A stretch of DNA of 64,000 nt from positions 930,001 through 994,000 of the forward strand of contig NZ_CP169056.1 in assembly GCF_041890415.1 (NCBI RefSeq). The letters are read 5' to 3'. Shown one piece after another: positions 1 through 8,117 of this stretch. The notes under the pieces were generated by a model, which was not told the DNA's origin, ran no database searches, and worked only from the letters and a program-made list of their open reading frames with translations. The DNA comes from Pseudoxanthomonas koreensis_A. GTDB taxonomy: Bacteria > Pseudomonadota > Gammaproteobacteria > Xanthomonadales > Xanthomonadaceae. Position 1 is the first letter of the stretch; each line of letters begins with the position of its first letter. The position numbers were made by a program, and so were the translations under genes.

Positions 1-119
1 CGTTCGCGGCGGCATCGCTTTGCATCGATGCGGGGGCGGTTTTGTCCCGCCCCGCAGCCTTGGCGGCTATGCCGTCGAACGTCGGCTGCCTGCGCTGACG
101 CGTCAGGCGCCGCGCCGCG

Positions 120-533
120 TCACGGCTGGTAGCACGCTCCGCTCGGGTCGTGTTCGATCTGGACCAGGTCGCCACCGGCGCCGCCCCAGATGTTGCCGTC
201 GGTGAAGATCAGGCAGCCCTCGTCGCGGTAGAGCACCTGCATGCGGCGCGCGTCGTTGCCGTAGTAGAAGGGGATCCAGCGCTTGCTCGACTCGTAGGTG
301 TGCTGGCGGTCCGGCACGCGGTCCATGACCTCCTGCACCTGGCCGCTGCTCATGCCGATCCTGAGTTCGGCGAACTTCGCGCCCGGCGCCGGCTCGCCCA
401 CCACCTCGCCACTGAACGATCCATCGATCGACTTGACCTCGCGTCCACGCTTGGCGGACTCGGACGGACTTCCGCCCCCGCTCGCGCAGGCGGCCAGGCC
501 CAGACCGATCGCGACCACGGACAACGTCTTCAT
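120..533 (-). CDS. Small lipoprotein, hypothetical
   Basis: A 137-residue secreted lipoprotein of unknown function. The N-terminus (MKTLSVVAIGLGLAAC) is a lipoprotein signal whose lipobox LAAC puts the lipidated cysteine at residue 16, followed by a Gly/Ser-rich linker. The mature part has a stretch resembling the SmpA/OmlA or DUF-type small beta-lipoprotein pattern (ELRIGMSSGQVQEVM), but the similarity is weak. I chose the ATG at 533 because a signal peptide begins exactly there; a longer in-frame start at 623 would place 30 unrelated residues ahead of it. A GAGGGG lies directly before the ATG and a GGAGG further upstream. No partner gene is visible in the window. Confidence 0.75.
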   Translation of the reverse strand: MKTLSVVAIGLGLAACASGGGSPSESAKRGREVKSIDGSFSGEVVGEPAPGAKFAELRIGMSSGQVQEVMDRVPDRQHTYESSKRWIPFYYGNDARRMQVLYRDEGCLIFTDGNIWGGAGGDLVQIEHDPSGACYQP

Positions 534-897
534 TCCCCTCGTTGCACTGCACCTCCCCTTGAGTGGCGCGCAGCATCGCCCGAATGGATGCCCCAGGGAA
601 CACGCGCTAGCGGCGCATTGCACTTGGGCACCTGTTCGCGGCGATGCCTGCTTCGTGCAACAAAGCAGGGGTCAGAGTCGACTTCTCTCCCGGGTCTCGG
701 GTCCGGGCCATAGGGGCGCCGGATGCCCGATGGATAGGGTGTCGATCAATGCTGCCCGCCCAGTGTCGCCGGCGGGCTAGAACCGTCCTGCTGTCGGCTC
801 GGGGCGTCGGTCCGGTGCCGCCACGGCTGCCGAGACCTCGTTCGTCGCCCTGCCTGCAACCGCTGAACCCTAGGCCGCATCCCGGTGGGCGACTCCA
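534..897. other. Intergenic gap with no recognised gene
   Basis: 364 bp between two divergently oriented genes. Open frames here have no plausible domains, signal peptide or start signal and run antisense to the serine hydrolase. A short tract near 668-690 (caggggtcagagtcgactt) resembles a motif often left near REP-associated tyrosine transposases, but nothing else of such an element is visible. Confidence 0.5.
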
Positions 898-2391
898 ATG
901 CGGATCCACGCCATGACCCGCTCCCGCCTGCTCCTGCTCGCCGCCTGCCTGTCTGCCGTGGTGAGCGCCCACGCGCCCGCGGCGCCGCCCGCCACCGCCG
1001 CCGCGCCCGAACGCGCCGTGCAGGCCGGCCAGCCGCCAGCGACCGTCGATCCCGATTCCCCCGAGGCCGCCACCAGCCCGGCCCGCCAGGCCACCGACGC
1101 CTGGCTGGCCGCCTTCAACGCCGGCGATCGCGCGTCGCTCGAGGGCTATGCCAGGCGCTGGAACCCGAAGATGGACATCGACCGCCAGCTCGGCTTCCGC
1201 GGCGACACCGGCGGCTTCGTGCTGCTGCGGCGCGAGCCGGCGCCGCCGGGCGAGGCGCACGCGCTGCTGCGCGAGCGCGACGGCGATACCGTCGCGCGCG
1301 CCATCGCGACCATCACGCCGGCCGGCCACGCGCGCGTCGCGGTGCAGGCCATCGACCCGCCGGCCGACCTGCGCGTCGCGCGCCTGTCGCAGCGCGATGC
1401 GCTCGATGCGCTGGTCGCACGCGCCGATGCGCAGGCGGCGAGCGACGCGTTCTCCGGCGTGCTGCTGGTGGCCAGGGGCGACGAGGTGCTGCTGCAGCGC
1501 GCCTGGGGGCTGGCCGATCGCGCCGCGAACACGCCGGTGTCGCTGGACACCAAGTTCCGCCTGGGATCGATGAACAAGATGATCACCGCCGTGGCCGTGC
1601 TGCAGCTGGTGCAGCAGGGCAGGCTGTCGCTCGATGACACCGTGGGCGAGGCGCTGCAGGGTTATCCGAACGCGGAGGTCGGCGCGGCCACGATCCGCCA
1701 GCTGCTCACCCACAGCGGCGGCACCGGCGACATCTTCGGTCCCGACTTCGACGCGCAGCGCCTGTCGCTCCGCTCGCACGACGACTACCTGCGCCTGTAC
1801 GGGGCGCGGGGGACAGACCACGCGCCCGGCGCGGAACAGCGCTATTCGAACTACGGCTTCGTACTGCTGGGCGCGATCATCGAGCGCTCGAGCGGGCAGT
1901 CGTACTACGACTACGTCGACGCGCACGTGTACGGGCCGGCGGGGATGCGCGACAGCGGTTCGCTGCCCGAGGAGGTGGACGTGCCTGGACGCGCGGTGGC
2001 CTACACCCGCCGCGACGGCGCGCTGGTGGACGCCGCCGACACGCTGCCCTGGCGCGGCACGGCCGCCGGCGGCGGCTACAGCACGGCCGCAGACCTGCTG
2101 AAGTTCGCGCACGCGCTGCAGGACGGCACGCTGCTGTCGCCGGAACTGCTGGCCGAGGCCACCCGCGGGCAGACCCCATGGTACGGCTACGGCTTCCAGG
2201 TGCGAGAACACGACGGCCAGTGCGTGTTCGGCCACGGTGGCGGTGCGCCCGGCATGAACGGCGACCTGCGCATCTATCCCGGGCTGGGCGTGGTACTCAT
2301 CGGCCTGGCCAACCGCGACCCGCGCGTGGTCGACCGGCTGGTCGACTTCTACGCGCTGCGGATGCCGCTGCAGGGCGCCTCGACCGACTGA
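898..2391 (+). CDS. Beta-lactamase-fold serine hydrolase, secreted
   Basis: A 497-residue periplasmic enzyme of the class C beta-lactamase/DD-peptidase superfamily. A signal peptide (TRSRLLLLAACLSAVVSAHA) leads into an alanine/proline-rich linker and a roughly 110-residue N-terminal region of unknown role. The catalytic domain follows: Ser224-Met-Asn-Lys227 is the SxxK nucleophile motif, Tyr316-Ser-Asn318 the YxN motif, and His446-Gly-Gly-Gly replaces the KTG triad. Families with HGG in this place are usually esterases or peptidases rather than antibiotic-hydrolysing enzymes, so resistance should not be assumed. ATG at 913 is an equally good start because it opens the signal peptide; neither start has a clear ribosome-binding site. 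Confidence 0.85.
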   Translation: MRIHAMTRSRLLLLAACLSAVVSAHAPAAPPATAAAPERAVQAGQPPATVDPDSPEAATSPARQATDAWLAAFNAGDRASLEGYARRWNPKMDIDRQLGFRGDTGGFVLLRREPAPPGEAHALLRERDGDTVARAIATITPAGHARVAVQAIDPPADLRVARLSQRDALDALVARADAQAASDAFSGVLLVARGDEVLLQRAWGLADRAANTPVSLDTKFRLGSMNKMITAVAVLQLVQQGRLSLDDTVGEALQGYPNAEVGAATIRQLLTHSGGTGDIFGPDFDAQRLSLRSHDDYLRLYGARGTDHAPGAEQRYSNYGFVLLGAIIERSSGQSYYDYVDAHVYGPAGMRDSGSLPEEVDVPGRAVAYTRRDGALVDAADTLPWRGTAAGGGYSTAADLLKFAHALQDGTLLSPELLAEATRGQTPWYGYGFQVREHDGQCVFGHGGGAPGMNGDLRIYPGLGVVLIGLANRDPRVVDRLVDFYALRMPLQGASTD

Positions 2392-2485
2392 GCCGCACGA
2401 GCGGCAGTCGGTGAGGAGGGCCTCGACACGCGCGGTGAGAATCCTTGGCGTATCGTGCGGGGCTTCTCCATCGGAGATTTGCGCC

Positions 2486-3506
2486 ATGACCACCTCCTAC
2501 CGCGCCTGGGCCGCCCCCAAAGCCGGCGCTCCGCTGGAACCTTTCGAGTACGACCCCGGCCCGCTGGGCGCCGAGGAGGTCGAGATCACCGTTGACCACT
2601 GCGGCCTGTGCCACTCCGACCTGTCGATGCTGGACAACGACTGGGGCTTCACCGCCTACCCGTTCGTGCCCGGCCACGAGGCGGTGGGGCGGGTGACGGC
2701 GCTGGGGGCGAACGCCAAGGGCGTGGCGCTGGGCCAGCGCGTGGGCCTGGGCTGGAACGCGCGCAGCTGCCTGCACTGCGAGCAGTGCCTGGCGGGCGAA
2801 CAGCACCTGTGCCGGGAGGTGCAGGCCACGCTCGCGCGGCGCCATGGGGCGTTCGCCGAGAAGGTGCGCGCGCACTGGGTGTGGGTGGTGCCGCTGCCCG
2901 AGGGCCTGGAGGCGTCGGAGTCGGGGCCGCTGCTGTGCGGCGGCATCACCGTGTTCGCGCCGCTGCGCGAGCTGGGCATCGCGCCCACGGCGCGGGTCGG
3001 GGTGATCGGCATCGGCGGGCTGGGGCACATGGCGCTGAAGTTCTGCCGCGCCTGGGGTTGCGAGGTGACGGCGTTCACCACCAGTGCGTCCAAGGAAGAG
3101 GAGGCGCGCGCGTTCGGGGCGCACCGGGTGGTCACCACCGGCGATGCAGCGGCGCTGAAGAAGCTCGCCGGCACCTTCGACCCTGATCATCGACACGGTC
3201 AACGCGGCGCTCGACTGGCCCGGCCTGATGGGCGCGCTGGCGCCGAAGGGCCGGCTGCACGTGGTGGGCGTGCCGCTGGAGCCGGTGGCGGTGCCGGCGT
3301 TCTCGCTGATCGCGGGGCAGAAGTCGCTGTCGGGCTCGCCCACCGGGTCGCGCGGGGCGATCGACAGCATGCTCGGCTTCGCCGCCCGCCACGGCGTGGC
3401 GCCGCAGACCGAACACTTCCCGATGAGCCGGGTCAACGAGGCGCTCGACCACCTGCGCGCGGGCAAGGCGCGCTACCGGATCGTGTTGGACGCGGACTTC
3501 CGATAG
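2486..3506 (+). pseudogene. Zinc alcohol dehydrogenase (YahK-like), frameshifted
   Basis: A medium-chain zinc-dependent NAD(P) alcohol/aldehyde dehydrogenase close to the YahK/Ahr type. The first frame starts at ATG 2486 and carries the catalytic zinc site (DHCGLCHSDL, PGHEAVG), the structural-zinc cysteines (CLHCEQC, then a fourth Cys) and the Rossmann motif GIGGLG. Around 3181-3183 a run of three Cs has one base too many: removing one restores an uninterrupted 339-residue protein, continuing in the other frame as DTVNAALDWPGLMGAL and ending at the TAG at 3506. As written, the protein loses its last third, including much of the cofactor-binding domain. This is either a recent pseudogene or a homopolymer sequencing error; everything else in the gene looks intact. 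Confidence 0.8.
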
Positions 3507-3590
3507 GGCCATCCGTGGGCCGGCATGCCGCCGGCAGTGCGCCGGGCTCTGCGCCAGCCGCCGATCCGGCGGCCCTGGGTGGGCGAGAAC

Positions 3591-3620
3591 AAAAAACGGG
3601 GCGGCATTGCTGCCGCCCCG
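3591..3620 (-). terminator. Rho-independent terminator of the HU-like gene
   Basis: A 10-bp perfect stem (3597-3606 with 3611-3620, loop TTGC) is followed on the minus strand by a run of six Us. It lies about 25 bp after the stop codon of the minus-strand HU-like gene. Confidence 0.85.
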
Positions 3621-3644
3621 CTCGTTACCGAACGAACGCCAGGA

Positions 3645-4058
3645 TCAGGAAGCGGCGTCCTTGAGCTTCTTCAGCGGGCGCACCTTCACCTTCACCGAAG
3701 CCGGCTTGGCAGCAAACCACTGCTCTTCCTTGGTGAACGGGTTGATGCCCTTGCGCTTGGGCTTGGCCGGCACCTTGACGGCGCTGACCTTGAACAGGCC
3801 CGGCAGGGTGAAGCTGCCTGCGCCCTTCTTGCTGATCGCACCGGAGATGCTTTCCTCGACCGCAGCCAGCACGGCCTTGACGTCCTTGGCGACCACGCCG
3901 CTGGCTTCAGCCAGGTGCTTGATCAGGGCGGACTTGCCCAGCACTTCCTTGAGGACCGGAGCGGCCTTCTTCGGCGCCGCGGCCTTCTTCACTGCGGCTT
4001 TCTTCGCCGCTTTCGGCGCGGCCTTCTTGGCTGCCGGCTTCTTGGTGGTCTTCGCCAT
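3645..4058 (-). CDS. HU-family DNA-binding protein with Lys/Ala tail
   Basis: A 137-residue nucleoid protein. Residues 1 to about 35 are an AAKK/PKKA-rich basic tail like eukaryotic histone H1, and residues 36 to about 130 form an HU/IHF fold (LGKSALIKHLAEASG at its start, GSFTLPGLFKV and the beta-arm region NPFTKEE). Standard HU is about 90 residues, so the tail is the added part; tailed HU proteins of this kind are known in Xanthomonadaceae and some other bacteria. The start at 4058 has AGGAAAG upstream. Transcribed alone, divergent from thrS, with a terminator right behind it. The tail probably adds non-specific DNA binding or bridging; that is inference. Confidence 0.88.
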   Translation of the reverse strand: MAKTTKKPAAKKAAPKAAKKAAVKKAAAPKKAAPVLKEVLGKSALIKHLAEASGVVAKDVKAVLAAVEESISGAISKKGAGSFTLPGLFKVSAVKVPAKPKRKGINPFTKEEQWFAAKPASVKVKVRPLKKLKDAAS

Positions 4059-4479
4059 AACTTTCCTGTTCCGTTCGATTGGATGTTTGGGTGACCGACG
4101 GTGTCGGCAACGCGAATGTAGGCCATGCGCGGGCTGCCGCCAAGAGGAATATCGACGAAAACCGCATGAAACGCCGGGCCGGGAGCCAGCGCAGGTGCCG
4201 TGCCCCGACCGTGGGCGACCGGGACGCGACCCGGCCTGGCGGGGGGCAATGGCGCCGGTGCATGCGCACGCGTACGTGTCAGGCACCCCCTTGGCGGTGG
4301 CCGGGGCGGATCGATGCGATCACTCGCCGGCCACGGTGCGCGCCCGGGCACCGGCGCCCGGTGCGCGTTTCGCCCGGCGCGACCTGCGCTGCGATAGAAT
4401 CGCCGCATCGCCGCCGGTACCGTGCCGGCGCGCACCGACCGCCAGGGTGGCCCGCGGCAACGCCGGCCGAGCGTGCGAC
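4059..4479. other. Divergent intergenic region, HU-like gene / thrS
   Basis: About 420 bp with no supported gene. On the minus strand, TTGGCG (4143-4138) and TACATT (4120-4115) with a 17-bp spacer form a plausible promoter for the HU-like gene. On the plus strand, TAGAAT at 4395-4400 matches five of six bases of a -10 box and could start the thrS leader transcript; its -35 is poor. Confidence 0.4.
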
Positions 4480-4506
4480 ATGAGCACTACCATCGCCCAC
4501 TGCTGA
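4480..4506 (+). CDS. Candidate thrS leader peptide MSTTIAHC
   Basis: An eight-codon open frame with two adjacent threonine codons (ACT ACC, 4486-4491) that ends just before an antiterminator/terminator pair in front of threonyl-tRNA synthetase. The peptide is very short and the sequence before its ATG is only weakly Shine-Dalgarno-like (CGAGCG), so it is a candidate, not a certain gene. The position of its stop codon is right for a ribosome there to cover the antiterminator's 5' arm. Confidence 0.4.
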   Translation: MSTTIAHC

Positions 4507-4513
4507 TTGCCTT

Positions 4514-4554
4514 CCAGGCCCGCTGCACCCGCAGGCGCCTGGTGGCGCTTTTTT
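4514..4554 (+). promoter_or_regulatory. Attenuator-like leader of thrS
   Basis: Two mutually exclusive hairpins share the bases 4537-4542. The first pairs CCAGGC (4514-4519) with GCCTGG (4537-4542), with an inner CTGC/GCAG. The second, 4533-4539 with 4544-4550 around loop TGGT, runs into a tract of six Us ending at 4554 and is a typical intrinsic terminator. Both precede the thrS start by more than 100 bp, so premature termination would silence thrS and possibly the downstream block. Confidence 0.6.
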
Positions 4555-4674
4555 GTTGGCCGCCAGCCGGCCGGCTGGATCCGGGGCATGAGATTCGGGC
4601 TTGATCGAGACCGGATTTCCCATGGATCCCGCGCTTGCGAATCCCCAAATCCCACTGCGAATCCCGACCATCCC

Positions 4675-6594
4675 ATGATCACCATCACCCTCCCCGACGG
4701 CAGCCAGCGCCAGTTCGATACCCCTGTTTCCGTCACCCAGGTCGCCCAGTCGATCGGTGCCGGCCTGGCCAAGGCCACCGTCGCCGGCGAGGTCGATGGC
4801 CGCCTGGTGGATGCCAGCGACCTGATCGAGCACGACGCAAGCCTGCGCATCATCACCCCCAGGGATGCCGAGGGCGTGGAGATCATCCGCCACTCCTGCG
4901 CGCACCTGGTCGGGCATGCGGTCAAGCAGCTGTACCCGGACGCCAAGATGGTGATCGGCCCGGTGATCGCCGAAGGGTTCTACTACGACATCCACAGCGA
5001 CACGCCGTTCACCCCCGAGGACCTGGCCGCGATCGAGGCACGCATGCGCGAGCTGGTGGCCCAGGACTATGACGTCATCAAGAAGGTGACCCCGCGCGCC
5101 GAGGTGGTGGAGGTGTTCAAGGCCCGCGGCGAGGATTACAAGCTGCGCCTGATCGAGGACATGGGCCCGGAGGTCACCGCCATGGGCCTGTACCACCACC
5201 AGGAATACGTGGACATGTGCCGTGGCCCGCACGTGCCCAACACGCGCTTCCTCAAGGCGTTCAAGCTGACCCGCATCTCCGGCGCCTACTGGCGCGGCGA
5301 CGCCAAGAACGAGCAGCTGCAGCGCATCTACGGCACCGCCTGGGCCGACGACAAGCAGCTCAAGGCGTACATCCAGCGGATCGAGGAAGCCGAGAAGCGC
5401 GACCACCGCCGGATCGCCAAGCAGCAGAACCTGTTCCACCTGCAGGAGGAAGCCCCGGGCCTGGTGTTCTGGCACCCCAAGGGCTGGAGTGTGTGGCAGG
5501 TGGTGGAGCAGTACATGCGCGGCGTGTATCGCCAGACCGGCTACGGCGAGGTGCGCTGCCCGCAGATCCTGGACGTGTCGCTGTGGCAGAAGTCCGGCCA
5601 CTGGGACAACTACAAGGACAACATGTTCTTCACCGAGTCGGAGAAGCGCACCTACGCGCTCAAGCCGATGAACTGCCCCGGCCACGTGCAGGTGTTCAAC
5701 CAGGGCCTGCACAGCTATCGCGACCTGCCGATCCGCTACGGCGAGTTCGGCGCCTGCCACCGCGACGAGCCGTCCGGCGCGCTGCACGGCATCCTGCGCG
5801 TGCGCGGCTTCACCCAGGACGACGGCCACGTGTTCTGCACCGAGGAGCAGGTCGAGGCCGAGGTCCGCGCCTTCCACGCCCAGGCCCTGAAGGTGTATGC
5901 CGACTTCGGCTTCGACACCACCTCCGGTGGCAGCATCCAGATCAAGATCGCCCTGCGCCCGGAATCGCGGCTGGGTGACGACGCGACCTGGGACAAGGCC
6001 GAGGAGGCGTTGCGCGCGGCCCTGCGCGCATCCGGGGTCGAGTGGCAGGAGCTGCCGGGCGAGGGCGCCTTCTACGGCCCCAAGATCGAGTACCACCTCA
6101 AGGACGCGATCGGCCGCACCTGGCAGTTGGGCACCATGCAGGTCGATTTCATGATGCCCCAGCGCCTGGGCGCCGAGTACGTGGACGAGCACAGCCAGCG
6201 CCGGCACCCGGTGATGCTGCACCGCGCAATCGTCGGCTCGATGGAGCGCTTCATCGGCATCCTGATCGAGCACCACGCCGGGGCCTTCCCGGCCTGGCTG
6301 GCCCCGGTCCAGGCGGTGGTCATGAACATCACCGACGCCCAGGCCGAATATGTGAAGGAAGTCCGGAAAAGCCTTGCGGATCAAGGGTTCCGGGTCGAAG
6401 CGGATTTGCGCAACGAAAAGATCGGTTTTAAGATCCGCGAGCACACGCTGCAGCGCGTGCCGTACCTGCTGGTGGTCGGAGACCGCGAGCGGGAGGACGG
6501 CGCGGTGGCGGTGCGTACGCGTTCGGGGGAAGATTTGGGCACAATGGCGGTGTCCGCGTTCGCCCAGACCCTGCGTTCGCAACAGATGGCGTAA
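4675..6594 (+). CDS. thrS: Threonyl-tRNA synthetase
   Basis: Charges tRNA-Thr with threonine in the cytoplasm. 639 residues, against 642 in E. coli. An N-terminal TGS domain (MITITLPDGSQRQF) is followed by the editing domain, the class II catalytic core and an anticodon-binding domain from about residue 535. The zinc ligands that select threonine, Cys334, His385 and His511, sit at the same numbers as in E. coli. The start at 4675 is fixed by the TGS domain, although no Shine-Dalgarno is visible before it. A short open frame from ATG 4622 overlaps this start by ATGA and might couple translation. First gene of the thrS-infC-rpmI-rplT-pheST-ihfA block. Confidence 0.97.
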   Translation: MITITLPDGSQRQFDTPVSVTQVAQSIGAGLAKATVAGEVDGRLVDASDLIEHDASLRIITPRDAEGVEIIRHSCAHLVGHAVKQLYPDAKMVIGPVIAEGFYYDIHSDTPFTPEDLAAIEARMRELVAQDYDVIKKVTPRAEVVEVFKARGEDYKLRLIEDMGPEVTAMGLYHHQEYVDMCRGPHVPNTRFLKAFKLTRISGAYWRGDAKNEQLQRIYGTAWADDKQLKAYIQRIEEAEKRDHRRIAKQQNLFHLQEEAPGLVFWHPKGWSVWQVVEQYMRGVYRQTGYGEVRCPQILDVSLWQKSGHWDNYKDNMFFTESEKRTYALKPMNCPGHVQVFNQGLHSYRDLPIRYGEFGACHRDEPSGALHGILRVRGFTQDDGHVFCTEEQVEAEVRAFHAQALKVYADFGFDTTSGGSIQIKIALRPESRLGDDATWDKAEEALRAALRASGVEWQELPGEGAFYGPKIEYHLKDAIGRTWQLGTMQVDFMMPQRLGAEYVDEHSQRRHPVMLHRAIVGSMERFIGILIEHHAGAFPAWLAPVQAVVMNITDAQAEYVKEVRKSLADQGFRVEADLRNEKIGFKIREHTLQRVPYLLVVGDREREDGAVAVRTRSGEDLGTMAVSAFAQTLRSQQMA

Positions 6595-6654
6595 GACCAT
6601 GGGCGCAACGGCAACGGCCGCTGCGCCGCACAGCCCACCCCTGGAGACTGCAAT

Positions 6655-7176
6655 ATCAGTACCCCCGATAAGCAAAACCGGAAGAATCAGGAGATCCGCG
6701 TCCCGCGCGTGCGCGTGATCGGGTCCGATGGCGAGATGATCGGCGTCCTGTCGCGCGATGACGCGCTGCGCCTGGCCGAGGACGAAGGCCTCGATCTGGT
6801 CGAGATCCAGCCCAATGCGGACCCGCCGGTCTGCAAGGTCATGGATTTCGGCAAGTTCCGCTTCGAGGCCCAGAAGAAGGCCAACGAGGCCAAGAAGAAG
6901 TCCAAGCAGGTCGAGATCAAGGAACTGAAGTTCCGTCCGGTGACCGACGAGGGCGACTACCAGATCAAGCTGCGCAACATGCGCCGCTTCCTGGAAGAGG
7001 GCGACAAGGTCAAGGTCAACATCCGCTTCCGTGGCCGCGAGATGAGCCACCAGGAACTGGGCCGGCAGATGGCCGCCCGGATCGAGGGCGACCTGGGCGA
7101 CGAAATCGTGATCGAATCGCGTCCGCGCCTGGAAGGCCGGCAGATGGTCATGATGATCGCGCCGAAGAAGAAATAG
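6655..7176 (+). CDS. infC: Translation initiation factor IF-3 (AUC start)
   Basis: IF-3 binds the 30S subunit, prevents 50S joining and rejects non-canonical start codons. The family N-terminus (STPDKQNRKNQEIRVPRVRV) continues in frame upstream of any ATG, GTG or TTG, back to an ATC codon at 6655 that sits 8 bases after GGAG (6643-6646). Starting there gives 173 residues, close to the usual 175-180; starting at the GTG at 6709 would remove about 18 conserved residues. Use of AUU/AUC by infC is the known autoregulatory device: IF-3 represses its own mRNA because it discriminates against that start. The C-terminal domain ends in the typical APKKK. Lies 60 bp after thrS. Confidence 0.93.
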   Translation: MSTPDKQNRKNQEIRVPRVRVIGSDGEMIGVLSRDDALRLAEDEGLDLVEIQPNADPPVCKVMDFGKFRFEAQKKANEAKKKSKQVEIKELKFRPVTDEGDYQIKLRNMRRFLEEGDKVKVNIRFRGREMSHQELGRQMAARIEGDLGDEIVIESRPRLEGRQMVMMIAPKKK

Positions 7177-7212
7177 GCCGCTGCGGCCGGCCAGGCTGGC
7201 AAACCCCCTGAA

Positions 7213-7241
7213 TTGCAAGGCAAACCGCCGCCGGGCATAAT
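7213..7241 (+). promoter_or_regulatory. Promoter of rpmI-rplT
   Basis: TTGCAA (7213-7218) and CATAAT (7236-7241) are separated by 17 bp, four and five matches to the sigma-70 consensus. It lies between infC and rpmI and implies an approximately 190-base leader before rpmI, long enough for ribosomal-protein feedback control. Confidence 0.65.
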
Positions 7242-7437
7242 GCCCGGCTCCGGTTCGCCGGAAGGGCTGGCAACAGCCGAGGACCCGTCGTCGTATCCTT
7301 CATGGATTCAACGACTTATCGACCGGTAAGGGCATGGATGGAAAGCGTGGGCTTTCGTCATGTCGGGCGACGCAGTCGCACGGCAGCACGGCAGGCCGCC
7401 GCCCGTACCAGTGACAGATCCCACCAAGGACACAGCA

Positions 7438-7635
7438 ATGCCCAAGATCAAGACCAACCGGGGGGCGGCCAAGCGGTTCCGCAAGACCGCCTCCGGCAAG
7501 TACAAGGCCGGCCACGCCAACCGTAGCCACATCCTCACCAAGAAGGCGACCAAGCGGAAGCGCAACCTGCGGCAGACGAACCATGTTCGTGCCGAGGATG
7601 CGGGCCGTCTGGACCGCATGCTTCCGTATCTCTGA
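7438..7635 (+). CDS. rpmI: 50S ribosomal protein L35
   Basis: 65 residues, the normal size for L35. It opens with MPKIKTNRGAAKRF and is rich in lysine and arginine throughout, as expected of an rRNA-binding protein of the large subunit. It follows a sigma-70-like promoter and precedes rplT by 13 bp, with a GGAGG before rplT. In E. coli the two are co-transcribed and repressed by L20; whether the leader here folds the same way cannot be told by eye. Confidence 0.97.
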   Translation: MPKIKTNRGAAKRFRKTASGKYKAGHANRSHILTKKATKRKRNLRQTNHVRAEDAGRLDRMLPYL

Positions 7636-7648
7636 GGAGGATTAAGAC

Positions 7649-8008
7649 ATGGCACGAGTCAAGCGTGGCGTCCAGGCGCGCCGCCGTCACAAGAAGGTCC
7701 TCGACCTGGCCAAGGGCTACTACAACGCCCGCCGCAAGGTCTTCCGCGTCGCCAAGCAGGCGGTCATCAAGGCGCAGCAGTACGCCTACATCGGCCGCAA
7801 GCAGAAGAAGCGCAATTTCCGTTCGCTGTGGATCACCCGCATCAACGCGGCTGCCCGCAGCAACGGCCTGAGCTACAGCCGTTTCATGAACGGCCTGCTG
7901 AAGGCCGGCATCACCCTGGACCGCAAGGTGCTGGCGGACATCGCCGTGCACGACGCGGCCGGGTTTACGGCGCTGGCCGAGAAGGCCAAGGGCGCCCTGG
8001 CGGCCTGA
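7649..8008 (+). CDS. rplT: 50S ribosomal protein L20
   Basis: 119 residues, full length. L20 binds 23S rRNA early in large-subunit assembly and in several bacteria represses its own operon. It begins MARVKRGVQARRRHKK, with the long basic helical extension typical of the family, and the globular part ends at KGALAA. It sits in the fixed rpmI-rplT-pheS order, with a strong hairpin and T-rich tail separating it from pheS. Confidence 0.97.
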   Translation: MARVKRGVQARRRHKKVLDLAKGYYNARRKVFRVAKQAVIKAQQYAYIGRKQKKRNFRSLWITRINAAARSNGLSYSRFMNGLLKAGITLDRKVLADIAVHDAAGFTALAEKAKGALAA

Positions 8009-8065
8009 AGGCCGCCTCTCCACCGACGATAGCGGTTTCCGGGCGGCCAGCCGCCCGGCACACGT

Positions 8066-8099
8066 GGGGAAGGGCGCAAGTCCTTCCCCATTTGTTTTT
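8066..8099 (+). terminator. Terminator or attenuator between rplT and pheS
   Basis: GGGGAAGG (8066-8073) pairs with CCTTCCCC (8082-8089), followed by ATTTGTTTTT. The tail ends about 18 bp before the pheS start and just ahead of its ribosome-binding site. A second hairpin, GGGCGGC-CA-GCCGCCC (8041-8056), lies upstream. No Phe-rich leader peptide like E. coli pheM is evident. Confidence 0.65.
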
Positions 8100-8117
8100 G
8101 CGAAAGGCCAAGGATCC

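Noticed and set aside
668..690. Remnant of a REP-associated transposase
   Set aside because: Only a 19-bp motif is similar. No coding remains, inverted repeats or target duplications are seen.
898..2391. Antibiotic-resistance beta-lactamase
   Set aside because: The third motif is HGGG instead of KTG, and the family is dominated by esterases and peptidases. The same caution applies to 62217-63869, which has HTG.
4279..7218. Long minus-strand open frame across thrS and infC
   Set aside because: Antisense to two certain genes, with a composition rich in His, Val and Leu that is typical of shadow frames here. The same holds for 607-2493 and 9055-11844 on the minus strand.
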